Source: Ostreococcus mediterraneus (Eukaryota > Chlorophyta > Mamiellophyceae > Mamiellales > Bathycoccaceae). Taken from it: 64,000 bases of DNA. The notes under the pieces were generated by a model. It ran no database searches. It saw nothing but the letters and a program-made list of their open reading frames with translations, and was not told the origin of the DNA. The first letter of the stretch is position 1, and every line of letters starts with the position of its first letter. The stretch spans positions 626,958 through 690,957 of the forward strand of contig WMKK01000005.1 of the NCBI GenBank assembly GCA_012295225.1, written 5' to 3'. The translations under genes were made by a program, and so were the position numbers. Shown here in pieces: positions 9,201 to 17,564 of this stretch.

Positions 9201-10536
9201 GCGCGCACACGCGTGGGTGTTCAGCGCCGTTGACGCCGTGGAGGACATGCGCGAAGGCGTCAATCTGGAAGATGCCCTCAAAGAACTCCCCGAGAATGCG
9301 CGTTTGTCGGCAATGAACGCCGCTAAGGCGTGGCTCAAGGCGCATCCGATTGCTCGACGTCCCCTCGTGCCGTCGTCCTCTGTCGTTGCCACGGAGGAAG
9401 GCGTGCGCACGCTCGTGAGCACCAACGCGAGCGGCGCCAAGGCGCCGAAATTGATCGACTTAGAGGGCGTATCTCCGCTGTTGCTCATGCGTCCGGTGAC
9501 GCAAGGCGCGGTGGTGGACCTATATGCGGGTGGTGATTTCGAGCTCGGCGATCGTGTGGTGATGGTTGGCGATAGCGGCCAACCAGCGTTTGGTTCGCGA
9601 GGCGCCGTCGTCGCCGTGCATTCATACATGGATGCGCACACGCAAGCCGCGGTGGCGGAAACCGTGGAGGTGTTATTTGACGAAGACTTTGTCGGTGGTA
9701 ACGATTTGCACGGGATGATAACGAGCAAGCGCGGCGCGTTGCTCCCCGTGGCGCAGTTGATAAACTTGTCCCATCCGCCGGCAATGCCAAACCTCGGCAC
9801 CGCCGCGCCAAAGGTTGTCGTCAAGGATGCCAAGGGCGACGCGAACAAACCCACGCAATGGAGCGAACGCGCGCCGCGCATTCAGCGCGAAGTCTTAGTG
9901 CAACCAAAGATTCCCGAGAAGGATGCTAAGGGGTTCGCCTCAGCCAAGGGCGCCGGACGCGGCAAAGCCAAACCGGTACCAACCGCCGCGGACGTCTCGA
10001 GCGCGCGCATGTTATCCATGCTCGACGTCGCGGCGGCGAAAGCGGCCAAGCCCGCGTCGGCGCCGACGGTGAAGCTCGCGAAGACGCCCATGACGGTGGC
10101 TGAGTTGGAGGCACAAATGGTAAAAATGATGTCTGCGCCGCTGCCACCCGCGGGCGCGCCGCCAAACATCGAAGGTCTCAAGAAGCTCGTCGGCGTTAAG
10201 AAACAACCCGTGAGCGTCAAGGATTTAGAACAGTCGCTGCTCTCTCGCGCGCAACCGCCGTTACCTCCCACTGCGGCGCCAAACGTGCCGTCGGCGACGA
10301 ACGAGCCGCGCAAACCGCGAACAAAGAAGCCCGTGGCGCCGCCGCTCCCATCGGACCCTCCTCCGCCACCCATGCCTTCAGCAGCGTTGCTCGCCGCCTC
10401 CGCCTCCGCCGCTCCGCCCGCCTCCGCCGCGCCCGCGAAGGACGCCGCGCCCGACACCACCGAACCCAAACCCGCCGCGCCGCAGCGCATGGTTCCTAGA
10501 AACGCCCTATTACGCGCCGGCGCCAGTAAAAAGTAA
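6235..10536 (+). CDS. XRN1: 5'-3' exoribonuclease XRN1 (Pacman/Kem1 type)
   Basis: 1433 residues. Degrades decapped 5'-monophosphate RNA processively in the cytoplasm. The start MGVPKFFRWLAERYP in a strong context (CGCCATGGG) is the family hallmark. Catalytic-domain metal motifs are visible: LYLDMNGVIHNC, SGHEVRGEGEHKIMEHIR, LYGLDADLIMLAL and MVGNDFLPALP. After the second conserved block (YREKLG..., VLRYYYRGVASWTWYYPYHY) the protein continues with D1-D3/SH3-like regions typical of XRN1 rather than of the shorter nuclear XRN2/XRN3 type: GVGQRYMQGGELARKLG and RVDLGLNLKHNGKNLCV. Residues from about 1190 on are Ala/Pro/Lys-rich and disordered, with PPLPP and PPPPMP stretches. There is no nuclear-type zinc knuckle insert that I can see. 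The gene is intact and intronless. Confidence 0.93.
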   Translation: MGVPKFFRWLAERYPLLQQQCAGSALPDIDNLYLDMNGVIHNCSHGAGTDVNTRMSEDEMMSKVFAYLDHLFRMTRPNKLLYMAIDGVAPRAKMNQQRSRRFRSAQEAERAREEARAKGEPEPEGEPFDSNCITPGTEFMQRLTEHLKFYVRKKQTEDPLWAKVTVILSGHEVRGEGEHKIMEHIRWARTQPGWTPNQTHCLYGLDADLIMLALVTHEPHFCLLREVVKFGGGEKGQPSREILSNPSDDGFILLHIGLLREYLDLEFREKNLPFGYNLERVIDDFILLCMMVGNDFLPALPTLNIAEGALNTLFKVYHDTLPTLGGYITGDEGGGTFNATRLEAIMSIMATFERQVLEERAMDVEKEEEKKSRKNNRNASASFSELTPSEKFDAEVEAMETMDADGQPTISKDPTMMNATKRALILDGGEEGLQAWKDMYYREKLGLKIGEPAPLAEIRQSYFDGLNWVLRYYYRGVASWTWYYPYHYAPMASDLCAGMGGLVSEFEYGEPFRPFEQLMAVQPPSSSKLLPEPFRHFMEDPTSTLAEFFPSEIAVDFEGKRNDWEGVVLLPFLDAKRLKDAVASVEEKLLSPAQIARNVPGNLIFFNHAPEGAGDVQSTLPKSFAGLFPAKSKMTMKTPPGEFPDDVKCFGGDDSVFPGTKVGLDSPSGFPTLQTLPVSGALKNAGVKVFGNASKKESLIVQINGIDENLVGDVSNTRDVAAQLLNQRVQIKWPYLQEALVVGVSDAKERFVPVPGKPKELASRPNGAAEWGAELQRISREYIEQYGVSSGSSRIALHCRACEGLVRHPDGSLQKRFAKTETTVPLQLVIAKHNAPPKRLDERPALDASEAAGDYTEGEVALFLGRSHFGALATVTEVSSNGVSVCVAPVPLDTGAARRILQGVGQRYMQGGELARKLGVHPKVVGQITGAVWVQENAKASRGDRVDLGLNLKHNGKNLCVAGFCRPTQGEKAGWEYSQDALRVLLEYKRAHAWVFSAVDAVEDMREGVNLEDALKELPENARLSAMNAAKAWLKAHPIARRPLVPSSSVVATEEGVRTLVSTNASGAKAPKLIDLEGVSPLLLMRPVTQGAVVDLYAGGDFELGDRVVMVGDSGQPAFGSRGAVVAVHSYMDAHTQAAVAETVEVLFDEDFVGGNDLHGMITSKRGALLPVAQLINLSHPPAMPNLGTAAPKVVVKDAKGDANKPTQWSERAPRIQREVLVQPKIPEKDAKGFASAKGAGRGKAKPVPTAADVSSARMLSMLDVAAAKAAKPASAPTVKLAKTPMTVAELEAQMVKMMSAPLPPAGAPPNIEGLKKLVGVKKQPVSVKDLEQSLLSRAQPPLPPTAAPNVPSATNEPRKPRTKKPVAPPLPSDPPPPPMPSAALLAASASAAPPASAAPAKDAAPDTTEPKPAAPQRMVPRNALLRAGASKK

Positions 10537-10703
10537 ACGTACCATACTACCAGTAGTGTCATCATTGTCATACAAAACCATACGATAGTCGACATCCGAC
10601 GCGGCCGCGGTACCCTATCCAAAAGATTACTCCCTGGCTCCACCTCGAGCGCCGCACATCATCGCGCACACCTCGCCTCTCGCGCCCCGCACGCCGACGG
10701 ACG

Positions 10704-11504
10704 ATGCTGACGACGATGACGACGATGCCGTCGCGCACCGCGACCGCGTCGGCGCACGCGAACGCGCGCGCCACGCGCTTGAGCGCGCGCCGAGCGCCGA
10801 ATGGCATGGGTGGCTCGGCGATCGTCGCCCCGCGCCGCGCGACCAAGGCGACACAGACGATGACTCGAAGAACGACACCGACGACGATCACGCGCGCGTT
10901 GTTCAACTCGTCGAATGATTCGCAAGGGAAGGATAACGGCGCGACGGCGACGCGCGTGAGCACGGACGCGGTGATGATCGACCCAGTGGTCGGCGCCAAG
11001 CGCTTCTCGAATTACTTTTGGGCGGGCGTCGTCACCGCCGGGTCGACTGGGTTCTTACTCACCGGCGCGAGCGCATATTTACATCATAATTTAGTGTTTT
11101 TCTTGGATGCGAGCGAGATTAAGTTTTTCCCGCAAGGGTTGGTGATGTCGTTTTACGGCGTCGCGGGCGCGTTGTTGTCCACCTATCTGTGGTTGACGAT
11201 TACGTGGGATGTCGGTGCTGGGTACAACGAATTCAACAAAGACGAGGGTATCATGCGTATTTTTCGTTACGGCTTCCCGGGGAAGAACCGCCGGATTAAC
11301 TTGGTGAGCGATCTCGCGGATGTGCAAGCGGTGCGCGTGGAGATCAGCGAAGGCGTTAACCCGAGGCGCGTGGTGTACGTGCGCTGCAAAGGTAAACGGG
11401 ACATCCCGTTGACGCGCATCGGACAGCCGTTGACGTTGGCGGAGGTGGAATCACGCGCGGCGGAGCTTGCCAAGTTTTTACAAGTCCCTATCGAGGGACT
11501 CTAG
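10704..11504 (+). CDS. YCF4: Photosystem I assembly protein Ycf4, nuclear-encoded precursor
   Basis: 266 residues. Ycf4 is a thylakoid membrane scaffold for PSI assembly, normally encoded in plastid genomes at about 185 residues. Residues ~96-266 match the whole Ycf4 family: GAKRFSNYFWAGVVTAGSTG, FFPQGLVMSFYGVAGALL, YLWLTITWDVGAGYNEF, GIMRIFRYGFPGKNRRI, PRRVVYVRCKGKRDIPLTR, and the end AAELAKFLQVPIE. Two membrane spans lie near 103-123 and 147-167. The extra ~95 residues at the N terminus are rich in Ala/Arg/Thr with few acids: a transit peptide. This and the flanking nuclear genes indicate endosymbiotic gene transfer. Codon use matches its neighbours. Confidence 0.93.
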   Translation: MLTTMTTMPSRTATASAHANARATRLSARRAPNGMGGSAIVAPRRATKATQTMTRRTTPTTITRALFNSSNDSQGKDNGATATRVSTDAVMIDPVVGAKRFSNYFWAGVVTAGSTGFLLTGASAYLHHNLVFFLDASEIKFFPQGLVMSFYGVAGALLSTYLWLTITWDVGAGYNEFNKDEGIMRIFRYGFPGKNRRINLVSDLADVQAVRVEISEGVNPRRVVYVRCKGKRDIPLTRIGQPLTLAEVESRAAELAKFLQVPIEGL

Positions 11505-11619
11505 TCACGCACACGCGGCTCGATCATCGACGGCGCGCGTTTGATATTTGACATTGTTTAATGAAGACGCTTTACATTAGATTACAACCAACGCCGAGCC
11601 TTCACTTTGCGACGCATTC

Positions 11620-12828
11620 ATGACGCGCGACGGTGGTGCCGATGCCGGCACGGCCACATGCGACGACGATGGACGACGGGAGCGGGCGTTACCGGTGACG
11701 TGCGCGCACGCGGACGTTCCGAAAGCCGCGCTCGAGGCGCTGGACGTCTCCTCTCGCGCGCTGTACGTCGCGTCTCTCGCGCTCGCACGACGCGTATTCA
11801 GCAAAGAGCTGACTTTGCTCGACGCCATTCGACGGAAATCACACGCGCAGCATCGCGCATCGAAGCATCACGGGATGCTGAGCGACGCGTGTAAACGGGC
11901 GCGGGATTTACACGCGCTCGGCGCCGCGCGAGCCGTCCAAGCGTTGGCGCGGGACGCGAACGAATGCTTGCGGGCGTCTCGCGTGTACGGGTGCGTCTCG
12001 CTCACAATGCCCGCACGCGCGAGTGCAGACGACGCTATGCGAGCGCTGTATGCGAGTTGCGTGGTGTGCGATGAGCTGCGCGCGGCGTGCGAACGCGTCG
12101 TCGAGGCGTTTGCCGGGCAGCTCGGGCGCGGGTACTTTATGCCGTTGAGCTTAACCGCGACCGCGTGCGCGAGTCGCGTGCGATGCGAGTGCGTGCGCAT
12201 GATTGGGGAGTACATCAAAGCGTATAACGCCGTCGGGCGCATTAGAAGCGCTTTACCACCGCCCGGAAGGTTTCAAAAAGGCGCGGGACCGCCGCCGCCG
12301 GCGGAGCTACGGGTGCGCGAACGCGCCGACGGCAGCGCGTGTGCTGTGCCTGTCGGCGACGACGTGGTGAGCGTCGACGACGACCTAGACGCAGTATGGA
12401 GTGGGTGTGTTATGCTCGATGATCTCGTCGGTGGTTCGAGCACTACGGCGGTCCGGGCGACGTTAGCCACCACGTCGTCGGCGGCGACGTCGGTGGATTT
12501 ATTAGACTTGGGCGTGCGCATCGATCGTGCTGATGTCTCGAAGAACGTCGTGACGGTCATGAAATCGTCACAAGTTCCGCAAGCACCGATGCGCAAGTAC
12601 GACACCGTGAGTTCGAGGATTTTGGGGGGCATGGCGCCGCCACCAAATCCGTTTGGCTCGTCGAAAAAGCGTCGAAGGAAAAAGACAGCCGAGGGCGGCG
12701 ACGCTCAAGCGGGCGCAGGCGCCGCACCAGAATCGAACAAGAAGAAGAGCAAGAAACAGAGACAATCCAATGCGCCGATGAGTGCCGAAGACGCCATCGC
12801 ACGGCTGCAGCGACTCAGTTCGTTTTAA
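11620..12828 (+). CDS. NEPRO / DUF4477-like nucleolar protein (RNase MRP-P associated?)
   Basis: 402 residues. The N-terminal ~200 residues are helical and Cys/Ala/Arg-rich. YFMPLSLTATACASRVRCE... and the following EYIKAYNAVGRI resemble the end of the NEPRO N-terminal domain ('F.PL.....a..SRi......i...y'), seen in vertebrate nucleolus-and-neural-progenitor protein and in RMP1-type RNase MRP subunits. The C terminus has SSKKRRRKKTAEGGD and NKKKSKKQRQS, which are nuclear/nucleolar-type basic runs, and ends in a short conserved-looking helix (SAEDAIARLQRLSSF). The family call rests on weak motif resemblance, so treat it as tentative. The open frame and basic tail make a real gene likely. Confidence 0.55.
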   Translation: MTRDGGADAGTATCDDDGRRERALPVTCAHADVPKAALEALDVSSRALYVASLALARRVFSKELTLLDAIRRKSHAQHRASKHHGMLSDACKRARDLHALGAARAVQALARDANECLRASRVYGCVSLTMPARASADDAMRALYASCVVCDELRAACERVVEAFAGQLGRGYFMPLSLTATACASRVRCECVRMIGEYIKAYNAVGRIRSALPPPGRFQKGAGPPPPAELRVRERADGSACAVPVGDDVVSVDDDLDAVWSGCVMLDDLVGGSSTTAVRATLATTSSAATSVDLLDLGVRIDRADVSKNVVTVMKSSQVPQAPMRKYDTVSSRILGGMAPPPNPFGSSKKRRRKKTAEGGDAQAGAGAAPESNKKKSKKQRQSNAPMSAEDAIARLQRLSSF

Positions 12829-13035
12829 TCATCGCGTGGCGGTCATTAATAACGTTTCAGTTTCAACAAGTTCCCTAAGAGCCTAGCGACGCGCGCGCCG
12901 TTCTTTGCGGCGCGCTCGCGTGTACAAATCACATGTCAATATTCTAGTAATAGTAGTAGCAGTAGCAGTTGTACGGCGACCGTTCTCGGTGCGCCGCTGT
13001 GTTTATCGTATCTTGAGCCTAAAACATAATCCACG

Positions 13036-13704
13036 TCACGCCATGACGGTGAAAATCTCATCCCAAAATAGATTCTTCCATCGCGCCGACGAAGCGAGCT
13101 CGCGCGTTAATTCTCGATCATCCACCAACACCGCGAGTGCGATGGTGATCCAGAATATGATCCATAAGAACGCACACGCGGCGGCGACACGCAATATTCC
13201 GCTCGTCACGGCTTTGGCGCACGTCGCGACACTGGCGGGCGACGCCCACGTCCCTTGGTGACGCCCCGTCGTCGTTGTCGTCGCTTCAAACGCGGCGTTA
13301 TCGAGCATTTTCACAACACCAGCGCTCGCGCGCGTCTCGGCGGATTGCGCATCGCAATTGTCGTCATCGTCTTCGTCGTCCACGCGCCCAAACGCGCGCG
13401 CCTCCAATCGCTCCAATCGTGCCTCCATCGCGAACAATCGCTCCTCGAGCGCCTCTGTGAGCGCATCGATTTGCGTCGCACCGTGTCTCGCCAATGCCAA
13501 CGCCTTGTGCACGTCCGTGCTTATGGCATGCTTGACATTTGTTAAACGTGTGGAAAACGTTTCGAGCGCCCGCGCGACTCGATCGTCCTCTGCGTCTTCC
13601 TCCGCGCGCCCCTTCATCGCTGCGCTCGGCGACGCATCAATGTCAATGTGCGTCGTGTGCACACCGTCTCGATGCTCGACGACAGCGTGCCCACTGCGCG
13701 TCAT
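13036..13704 (-). CDS. Tail-anchored coiled-coil protein, unrecognised
   Basis: 222 residues. Visible: an amphipathic helical segment (ALEERLFAMEARLERLEARAFG, roughly 85-107) likely to form a coiled coil, an acidic DDEDDDD linker, and one strong hydrophobic span near 170-194 (ACAFLWIIFWITIALAVLV). A ~28-residue aromatic tail follows. The layout of a cytosolic coiled coil with one C-terminal anchor suggests a tail-anchored protein of ER, mitochondrion or plastid envelope. I recognise no family. It lies 81 bp after the stop of the pseudouridine synthase on the same strand. Confidence 0.65.
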   Translation of the reverse strand: MTRSGHAVVEHRDGVHTTHIDIDASPSAAMKGRAEEDAEDDRVARALETFSTRLTNVKHAISTDVHKALALARHGATQIDALTEALEERLFAMEARLERLEARAFGRVDDEDDDDNCDAQSAETRASAGVVKMLDNAAFEATTTTTGRHQGTWASPASVATCAKAVTSGILRVAAACAFLWIIFWITIALAVLVDDRELTRELASSARWKNLFWDEIFTVMA

Positions 13705-13785
13705 GGGCGAACGGCAGCGGCGGACAATGACGCGCGAGCGAAGCTATTTCTGGCGCCTTCGCGTCGACGCGAATCCATTCCTGTC

Positions 13786-15141
13786 CTACGATCCGCGCGT
13801 CGTCTCAAAATCATCCGAATAACTCACACCAGCAAAGAATAACCCACCCGGGGGCGCGGGCGGCGCCACAGCGCGTCGATCGCGCGTGGCGGCAATATTA
13901 AGCAACACGTCGTCGTCGCCGGCGAAATTCGCGGCTTCGCGCATCGTCGTCGATACGAGGCATCGTACGAGTTTTCGTAAGAACCGGTCGGCGACGAGCT
14001 CGATGACGATGACATCCATGGTCGACGACGCCGACGCCGACGCCAACGCGATGTCACCGTCGCCGTCCTCGGCACGTATGGCGCGTTCGCGAGTCACAGC
14101 CGAGCGACTTCGGCGATTCGCGCGCGACATCGCGTCTTCGGCTTGGTCTTCAACCGCGTCGTCGCCGCCCACATCAATCGTGCGCTCGAACGCGCGGGCG
14201 ACGACGAAACGCACCTGCATAGACTTTCCTTTTGGCGTCGCGCGCGCGTAGGCGTACATATCCACGTCACCGCGATCGACTAATCGCTGGAGCGCGCGAT
14301 TCGCGACGTCGACGTCAATCGACGCGCGAGGCGTTCGCGCTTCCCGAAATAATTGCGTCTTCGGCACGACGTAAACATATCTCCTATACGTGGCCGAAAA
14401 CGTAGCGTGAAATGAATGCGGAGCGCTGGTGACGTGCGTGACGCGCAACGCCCCGACGCGGCCTGGCGGAGAATTTGCGACGGCGCGCTCGATATCCGCG
14501 ACGTCGACATCCAGTCGCTTGGTCCAAAACGACACCGCGCTCGCCACCGCGTGCACGCCGCGATCGGTGCGCCCGGCGCTTGCGATTGGACGAGTTTCTT
14601 TATCGAGCAGCGGCGCCCAGGCGTGCGTGAGCGCTCGAGAGACGCTCCACGAGCCTGGCGTCCACGTCGTCGTCCCGGCGTTATCCGTCGCCGCGTTCCA
14701 CGCAAACCCCGCAAACGATGGTCCGTGATACCACACGCGCGCCTTGTACGCCGCACGTCCCAGTCTCTGTTTGTTATTCCCATCCAACGCCGCGGCGCCG
14801 AACGCGTCGTCCACGCGCGCGTCGGGCATCGACAACGCTTCGCCCAACGTCTTCGGCGTCGGCTCCGTCCCGCTCGAGCTCACCCCTCGCACGCACGCGC
14901 GCGCCAGCGCATCCACCGCGCGCCACGCGCGGTCATCGAGAAAACAATTCGACGCCACCGGGTCCCATCTCGCGCGATTGAAATCGCGTCCGGCGTGGAA
15001 TTCGCCGCACCGTAAGCCTTGACTCGCGTGTCGCAGCGCTGGTCCCGAAGCGTCTGGCGGCGGCGCGTCTCGCGTCGCCGTCGTCGCAGCCGCCGCAGCG
15101 GCGATGGCGGCACCGCCTGTCGTCGTCGTCATCGTCGTCAT
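13786..15141 (-). CDS. tRNA pseudouridine synthase, TruA/PUS1 family
   Basis: 451 residues from the ATG at 15141; the frame runs on to a TTG at 15321, but that would overlap the divergent EAPP gene. It isomerises uridine to pseudouridine in tRNA. The catalytic motif SAGRTDRGVHAVA is present with the nucleophilic Asp at about residue 193, preceded by KARVWYHGPSFAGFAWN (family 'Y.G..F.G.q.N') and followed by FHATFSATYRRYVYVV. Near the C terminus FLRKLVRCLVSTTMREA matches the 'FLy.mVRniv' helix. An insertion of acidic/Ala residues (DDAVEDQAEDAMSR, AEDGDGD) splits the fold. TruA modifies positions 38-40; PUS3-like relatives do the same in eukaryotes, and I cannot assign the subgroup. Confidence 0.88.
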   Translation of the reverse strand: MTTMTTTTGGAAIAAAAAATTATRDAPPPDASGPALRHASQGLRCGEFHAGRDFNRARWDPVASNCFLDDRAWRAVDALARACVRGVSSSGTEPTPKTLGEALSMPDARVDDAFGAAALDGNNKQRLGRAAYKARVWYHGPSFAGFAWNAATDNAGTTTWTPGSWSVSRALTHAWAPLLDKETRPIASAGRTDRGVHAVASAVSFWTKRLDVDVADIERAVANSPPGRVGALRVTHVTSAPHSFHATFSATYRRYVYVVPKTQLFREARTPRASIDVDVANRALQRLVDRGDVDMYAYARATPKGKSMQVRFVVARAFERTIDVGGDDAVEDQAEDAMSRANRRSRSAVTRERAIRAEDGDGDIALASASASSTMDVIVIELVADRFLRKLVRCLVSTTMREAANFAGDDDVLLNIAATRDRRAVAPPAPPGGLFFAGVSYSDDFETTRGS

Positions 15142-15230
15142 CGTCGCCGTCGGCGGCGCGGTCGCGGCGAACGCGACGCCGCGCGCGGCGATGCGAGCGC
15201 GCGACACGGCGAGAGAAAAAGCGTCACACA
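15142..15230. promoter_or_regulatory. 89-bp shared promoter, TruA-type gene / EAPP
   Basis: The ATGs of the two divergent genes are 89 bp apart and there is no other room, so both promoters must lie here or within the coding starts. No clear TATA box is seen; the sequence is CG-rich. Confidence 0.5.
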
Positions 15231-15680
15231 ATGCCGCGCGAACCGTCACCGGCGCCGTCCTCGTCCTCCTCGGCGCTCGGTGACGTGGGGGCACGAGAGC
15301 GCGATGAGCTTTTCGACCCAACCGCGGACGATGCGGACGCGCGCGCGCTGTCGCGCGCGAGTGGAGGTTCGAGCGCGACGGATGCGATTTTGAGCTGCCC
15401 TGGGTGCTTCACTGAAGTGTGCGTTTTGTGTCAAAAACACGCGCGGTATGCGGGGCAATACCGCGCGGTGTTTGCGCAGAACGTGTGCGTGGTTCGTGAG
15501 AGTGCGCTCGTCGCGCGCGGGGGCGGTGACGCTCGGGTCACGGGTGGGACAGAGGCGTTGTTGAGCGACGTTGGGGAACGGTTTCACGAAGTCAAGTGCG
15601 AGACGTGTCGAGAAGTCGTGGGCGTGATTGATGACGACGAGGTGTATCACTTTTTTAATGTCTTTCCGAGTCAAGGGTGA
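15231..15680 (+). CDS. EAPP: E2F-associated phosphoprotein (EAPP)-like protein
   Basis: 149 residues. The C-terminal two thirds match the EAPP domain: DAILSCPGCFTEVCVLCQKHARYAGQYRAVF, then VKCETCREVVGVIDDDEVYHFFNVFPS. Two Cys pairs (CPGCF...C..C and KCETC) probably bind zinc. Human EAPP is longer because of an acidic N terminus and modulates E2F-dependent transcription; this version has a short acidic/Ser N terminus only. The function in algae is not known. The ATG directly follows the shared promoter with the pseudouridine synthase. The stop precedes the next gene's possible start by only a few bases (an ATG at 15684) or about 200 bases (15880). Confidence 0.85.
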   Translation: MPREPSPAPSSSSSALGDVGARERDELFDPTADDADARALSRASGGSSATDAILSCPGCFTEVCVLCQKHARYAGQYRAVFAQNVCVVRESALVARGGGDARVTGGTEALLSDVGERFHEVKCETCREVVGVIDDDEVYHFFNVFPSQG

Positions 15681-15879
15681 TTTATGCTGATTTATGTGTG
15701 CTGCGCGCGCGTACGCGATACGTTGTGGTTCGGTGCGTGGGTGCTGTCCCGTATTCGACGTCGAGAGACGGTTGGATTTTGGCTCTGTTATTTTAGTCTC
15801 GCGGGTTCATTTGCGCGCACGCGCGCGCGCGCAACGGTGTGTTCAACGATTGCGCGTAGAGCACGAGTCAGTGCACGGC

Positions 15880-17505
15880 ATGAATGATGGCATGGCTGCG
15901 CGTGCGTTCGCAATGGCGCCAGAGGGCGCGTCGGGGGATACGCGCCTCGATGAGTCAACCGGCGGCGCGTTGACCGCATCTTTCAATATCATGGAGAAGA
16001 TGCGCGCGCGCGAAGCGAAGACACAGTCTTCATCACGACTATGGGAGGTCATACACGATTGGTTCATCATTCAAGCGTGCGTGTGCTGCGGATTAATCGC
16101 GCTCACGGGATACTTCACATTTATATCAACCTCGGTGTGGCGTAAATGCACCCACGGCTTTGATGTAGAATTTCGAAACGCGCTAGGGCGCGAAGAAGTC
16201 GTTCGTTCGTTCTTGCAGTGTACATTTGGGCGAGAATACGGCGACGTGTACCGGCCGTGGCGTATGGGTGACTTTTCCGTGCTTTTCGTGCGCACGTCGA
16301 CGCTCGCATACTTTGGAGAAGTCATTTTTCATCAACTCAGCGCGTGGCACGCGTCGAAATATAGGAAATGGCGAACCAAACTCGCCGTGTACTCGTTTGC
16401 AGCGTATTACGTTGTATATTTCGTCATGATTTCAATCCTCGGGAATCATTCACAGTATTCTCAGTTTGTATGTATGTCGTGTTTTGGTGTGCTGTTTTAC
16501 TGCGGCGCGACGAGCAAAGAATTTTGGTCTACAAAGGGTCTGAGTTGGATTTACACGTACATCATACTCATGGCTATTATCGGCAAGGCGGTCGTTGAAA
16601 TGTTCATCATTATCGCTGCAGATCCCAACGTGAGCGTGACACTTAAACTTGGCGTTCGGTTCGTATTGGATCCTTTATTTTGGGAATTCGTCCGCGCCGT
16701 CGAACGGCATTACGCGCGACTCAATCCGTCACCCGGGCCATGTCTACAACTCCCGTACTTTGTGTCATTTACGCTTCAACAGGCGTTCTTCTCTCGATAC
16801 ATCATGTTTCTTCTGTCCGCTGGTGGCGCGGTGAAGAATATGGCGACTGTACAAGCAGTGCTTTCGCTGCACGAGCTCATGATCAACGTCGTCCAAAAGG
16901 ACCGTGACGTGCATCTGGCCAAGCTTTTTCTGGGTAAGCAAACAGCAGAAGCGATGTTAATCTCCCGTAAGCAGCACGATATCGTAGCTTTGAACTCAAT
17001 AGTGTCGTCGTTTGCCGAGATATGTGCAGTGATTGTCATTTCACTCTACCTCTACGTGTTTCGCATGGCAAGCATCGGGAACGAGGACATCGTCGACTTG
17101 AAGGCGTACGGCATACAAGCCCTCAATTTGATCGCCATCGAAGTGTTACTGTCATTCTTCATCATGTACGCCCAACAACGATTTCATGGCATTCGCCATC
17201 GAGATGTTTTCCCGCGTGGCAATTTCGCTGGTAAAGATAAATGGTTTTGCGTGACGTATCGTTTTGTCGTCTTCATGTGGATTACGGTGATGATGGCGCA
17301 TAAGATCACAATTTATCTCGTCGGCTCACAATTTCACAAGTATTTGTGTCCGCGTATCAATGATGATGGGAGTATTTTTTCATATCAGTGCACCACGGAG
17401 GACTTAAAACTCGCACCTGGCGGCTTCTACCTCAACTCGCGAGCCTTTCTGATACAAATGTATGATTTCCCAGTGTCAAATCTCGTGAAAGAGACGAGCC
17501 GTTGA
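15880..17505 (+). CDS. Polytopic membrane protein of unknown family
   Basis: 541 residues from the ATG at 15880; an in-frame ATG at 15694 would add 62 Arg/Cys-rich residues that look like untranslated leader. About ten hydrophobic spans are visible, including VCCGLIALTGYFTFIS, FAAYYVVYFVMISILG, WIYTYIILMAIIGKAVVEMF, EICAVIVISLYLYVFRM and FVVFMWITVMMAHKITIYLV. I know no matching family; the spread of spans with a short loop of charged residues in the middle would fit a transporter or receptor-like protein. The GC content and codon use look more relaxed (more A/T in third positions) than in most neighbours, shared with the adjacent flippase. The 3' end converges on the flippase, with 59 bp between stops. 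Confidence 0.75.
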   Translation: MNDGMAARAFAMAPEGASGDTRLDESTGGALTASFNIMEKMRAREAKTQSSSRLWEVIHDWFIIQACVCCGLIALTGYFTFISTSVWRKCTHGFDVEFRNALGREEVVRSFLQCTFGREYGDVYRPWRMGDFSVLFVRTSTLAYFGEVIFHQLSAWHASKYRKWRTKLAVYSFAAYYVVYFVMISILGNHSQYSQFVCMSCFGVLFYCGATSKEFWSTKGLSWIYTYIILMAIIGKAVVEMFIIIAADPNVSVTLKLGVRFVLDPLFWEFVRAVERHYARLNPSPGPCLQLPYFVSFTLQQAFFSRYIMFLLSAGGAVKNMATVQAVLSLHELMINVVQKDRDVHLAKLFLGKQTAEAMLISRKQHDIVALNSIVSSFAEICAVIVISLYLYVFRMASIGNEDIVDLKAYGIQALNLIAIEVLLSFFIMYAQQRFHGIRHRDVFPRGNFAGKDKWFCVTYRFVVFMWITVMMAHKITIYLVGSQFHKYLCPRINDDGSIFSYQCTTEDLKLAPGGFYLNSRAFLIQMYDFPVSNLVKETSR

Positions 17506-17524
17506 TCAGCGACCTTACCTTTAA

Positions 17525-17532
17525 ATTACAAT
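17525..17532 (-). terminator. ATTGTAAT poly(A)-signal-like motif, 3' of the flippase
   Basis: Reads ATTGTAAT on the minus strand, 33 nt beyond the stop at 17565, inside the 59-bp convergent gap. The role is inferred from the TGTAA signal known in green algae. Confidence 0.5.
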
Positions 17533-17564
17533 CGCAATGCCACAAGTTTTCTTTCTCCTTCTAT

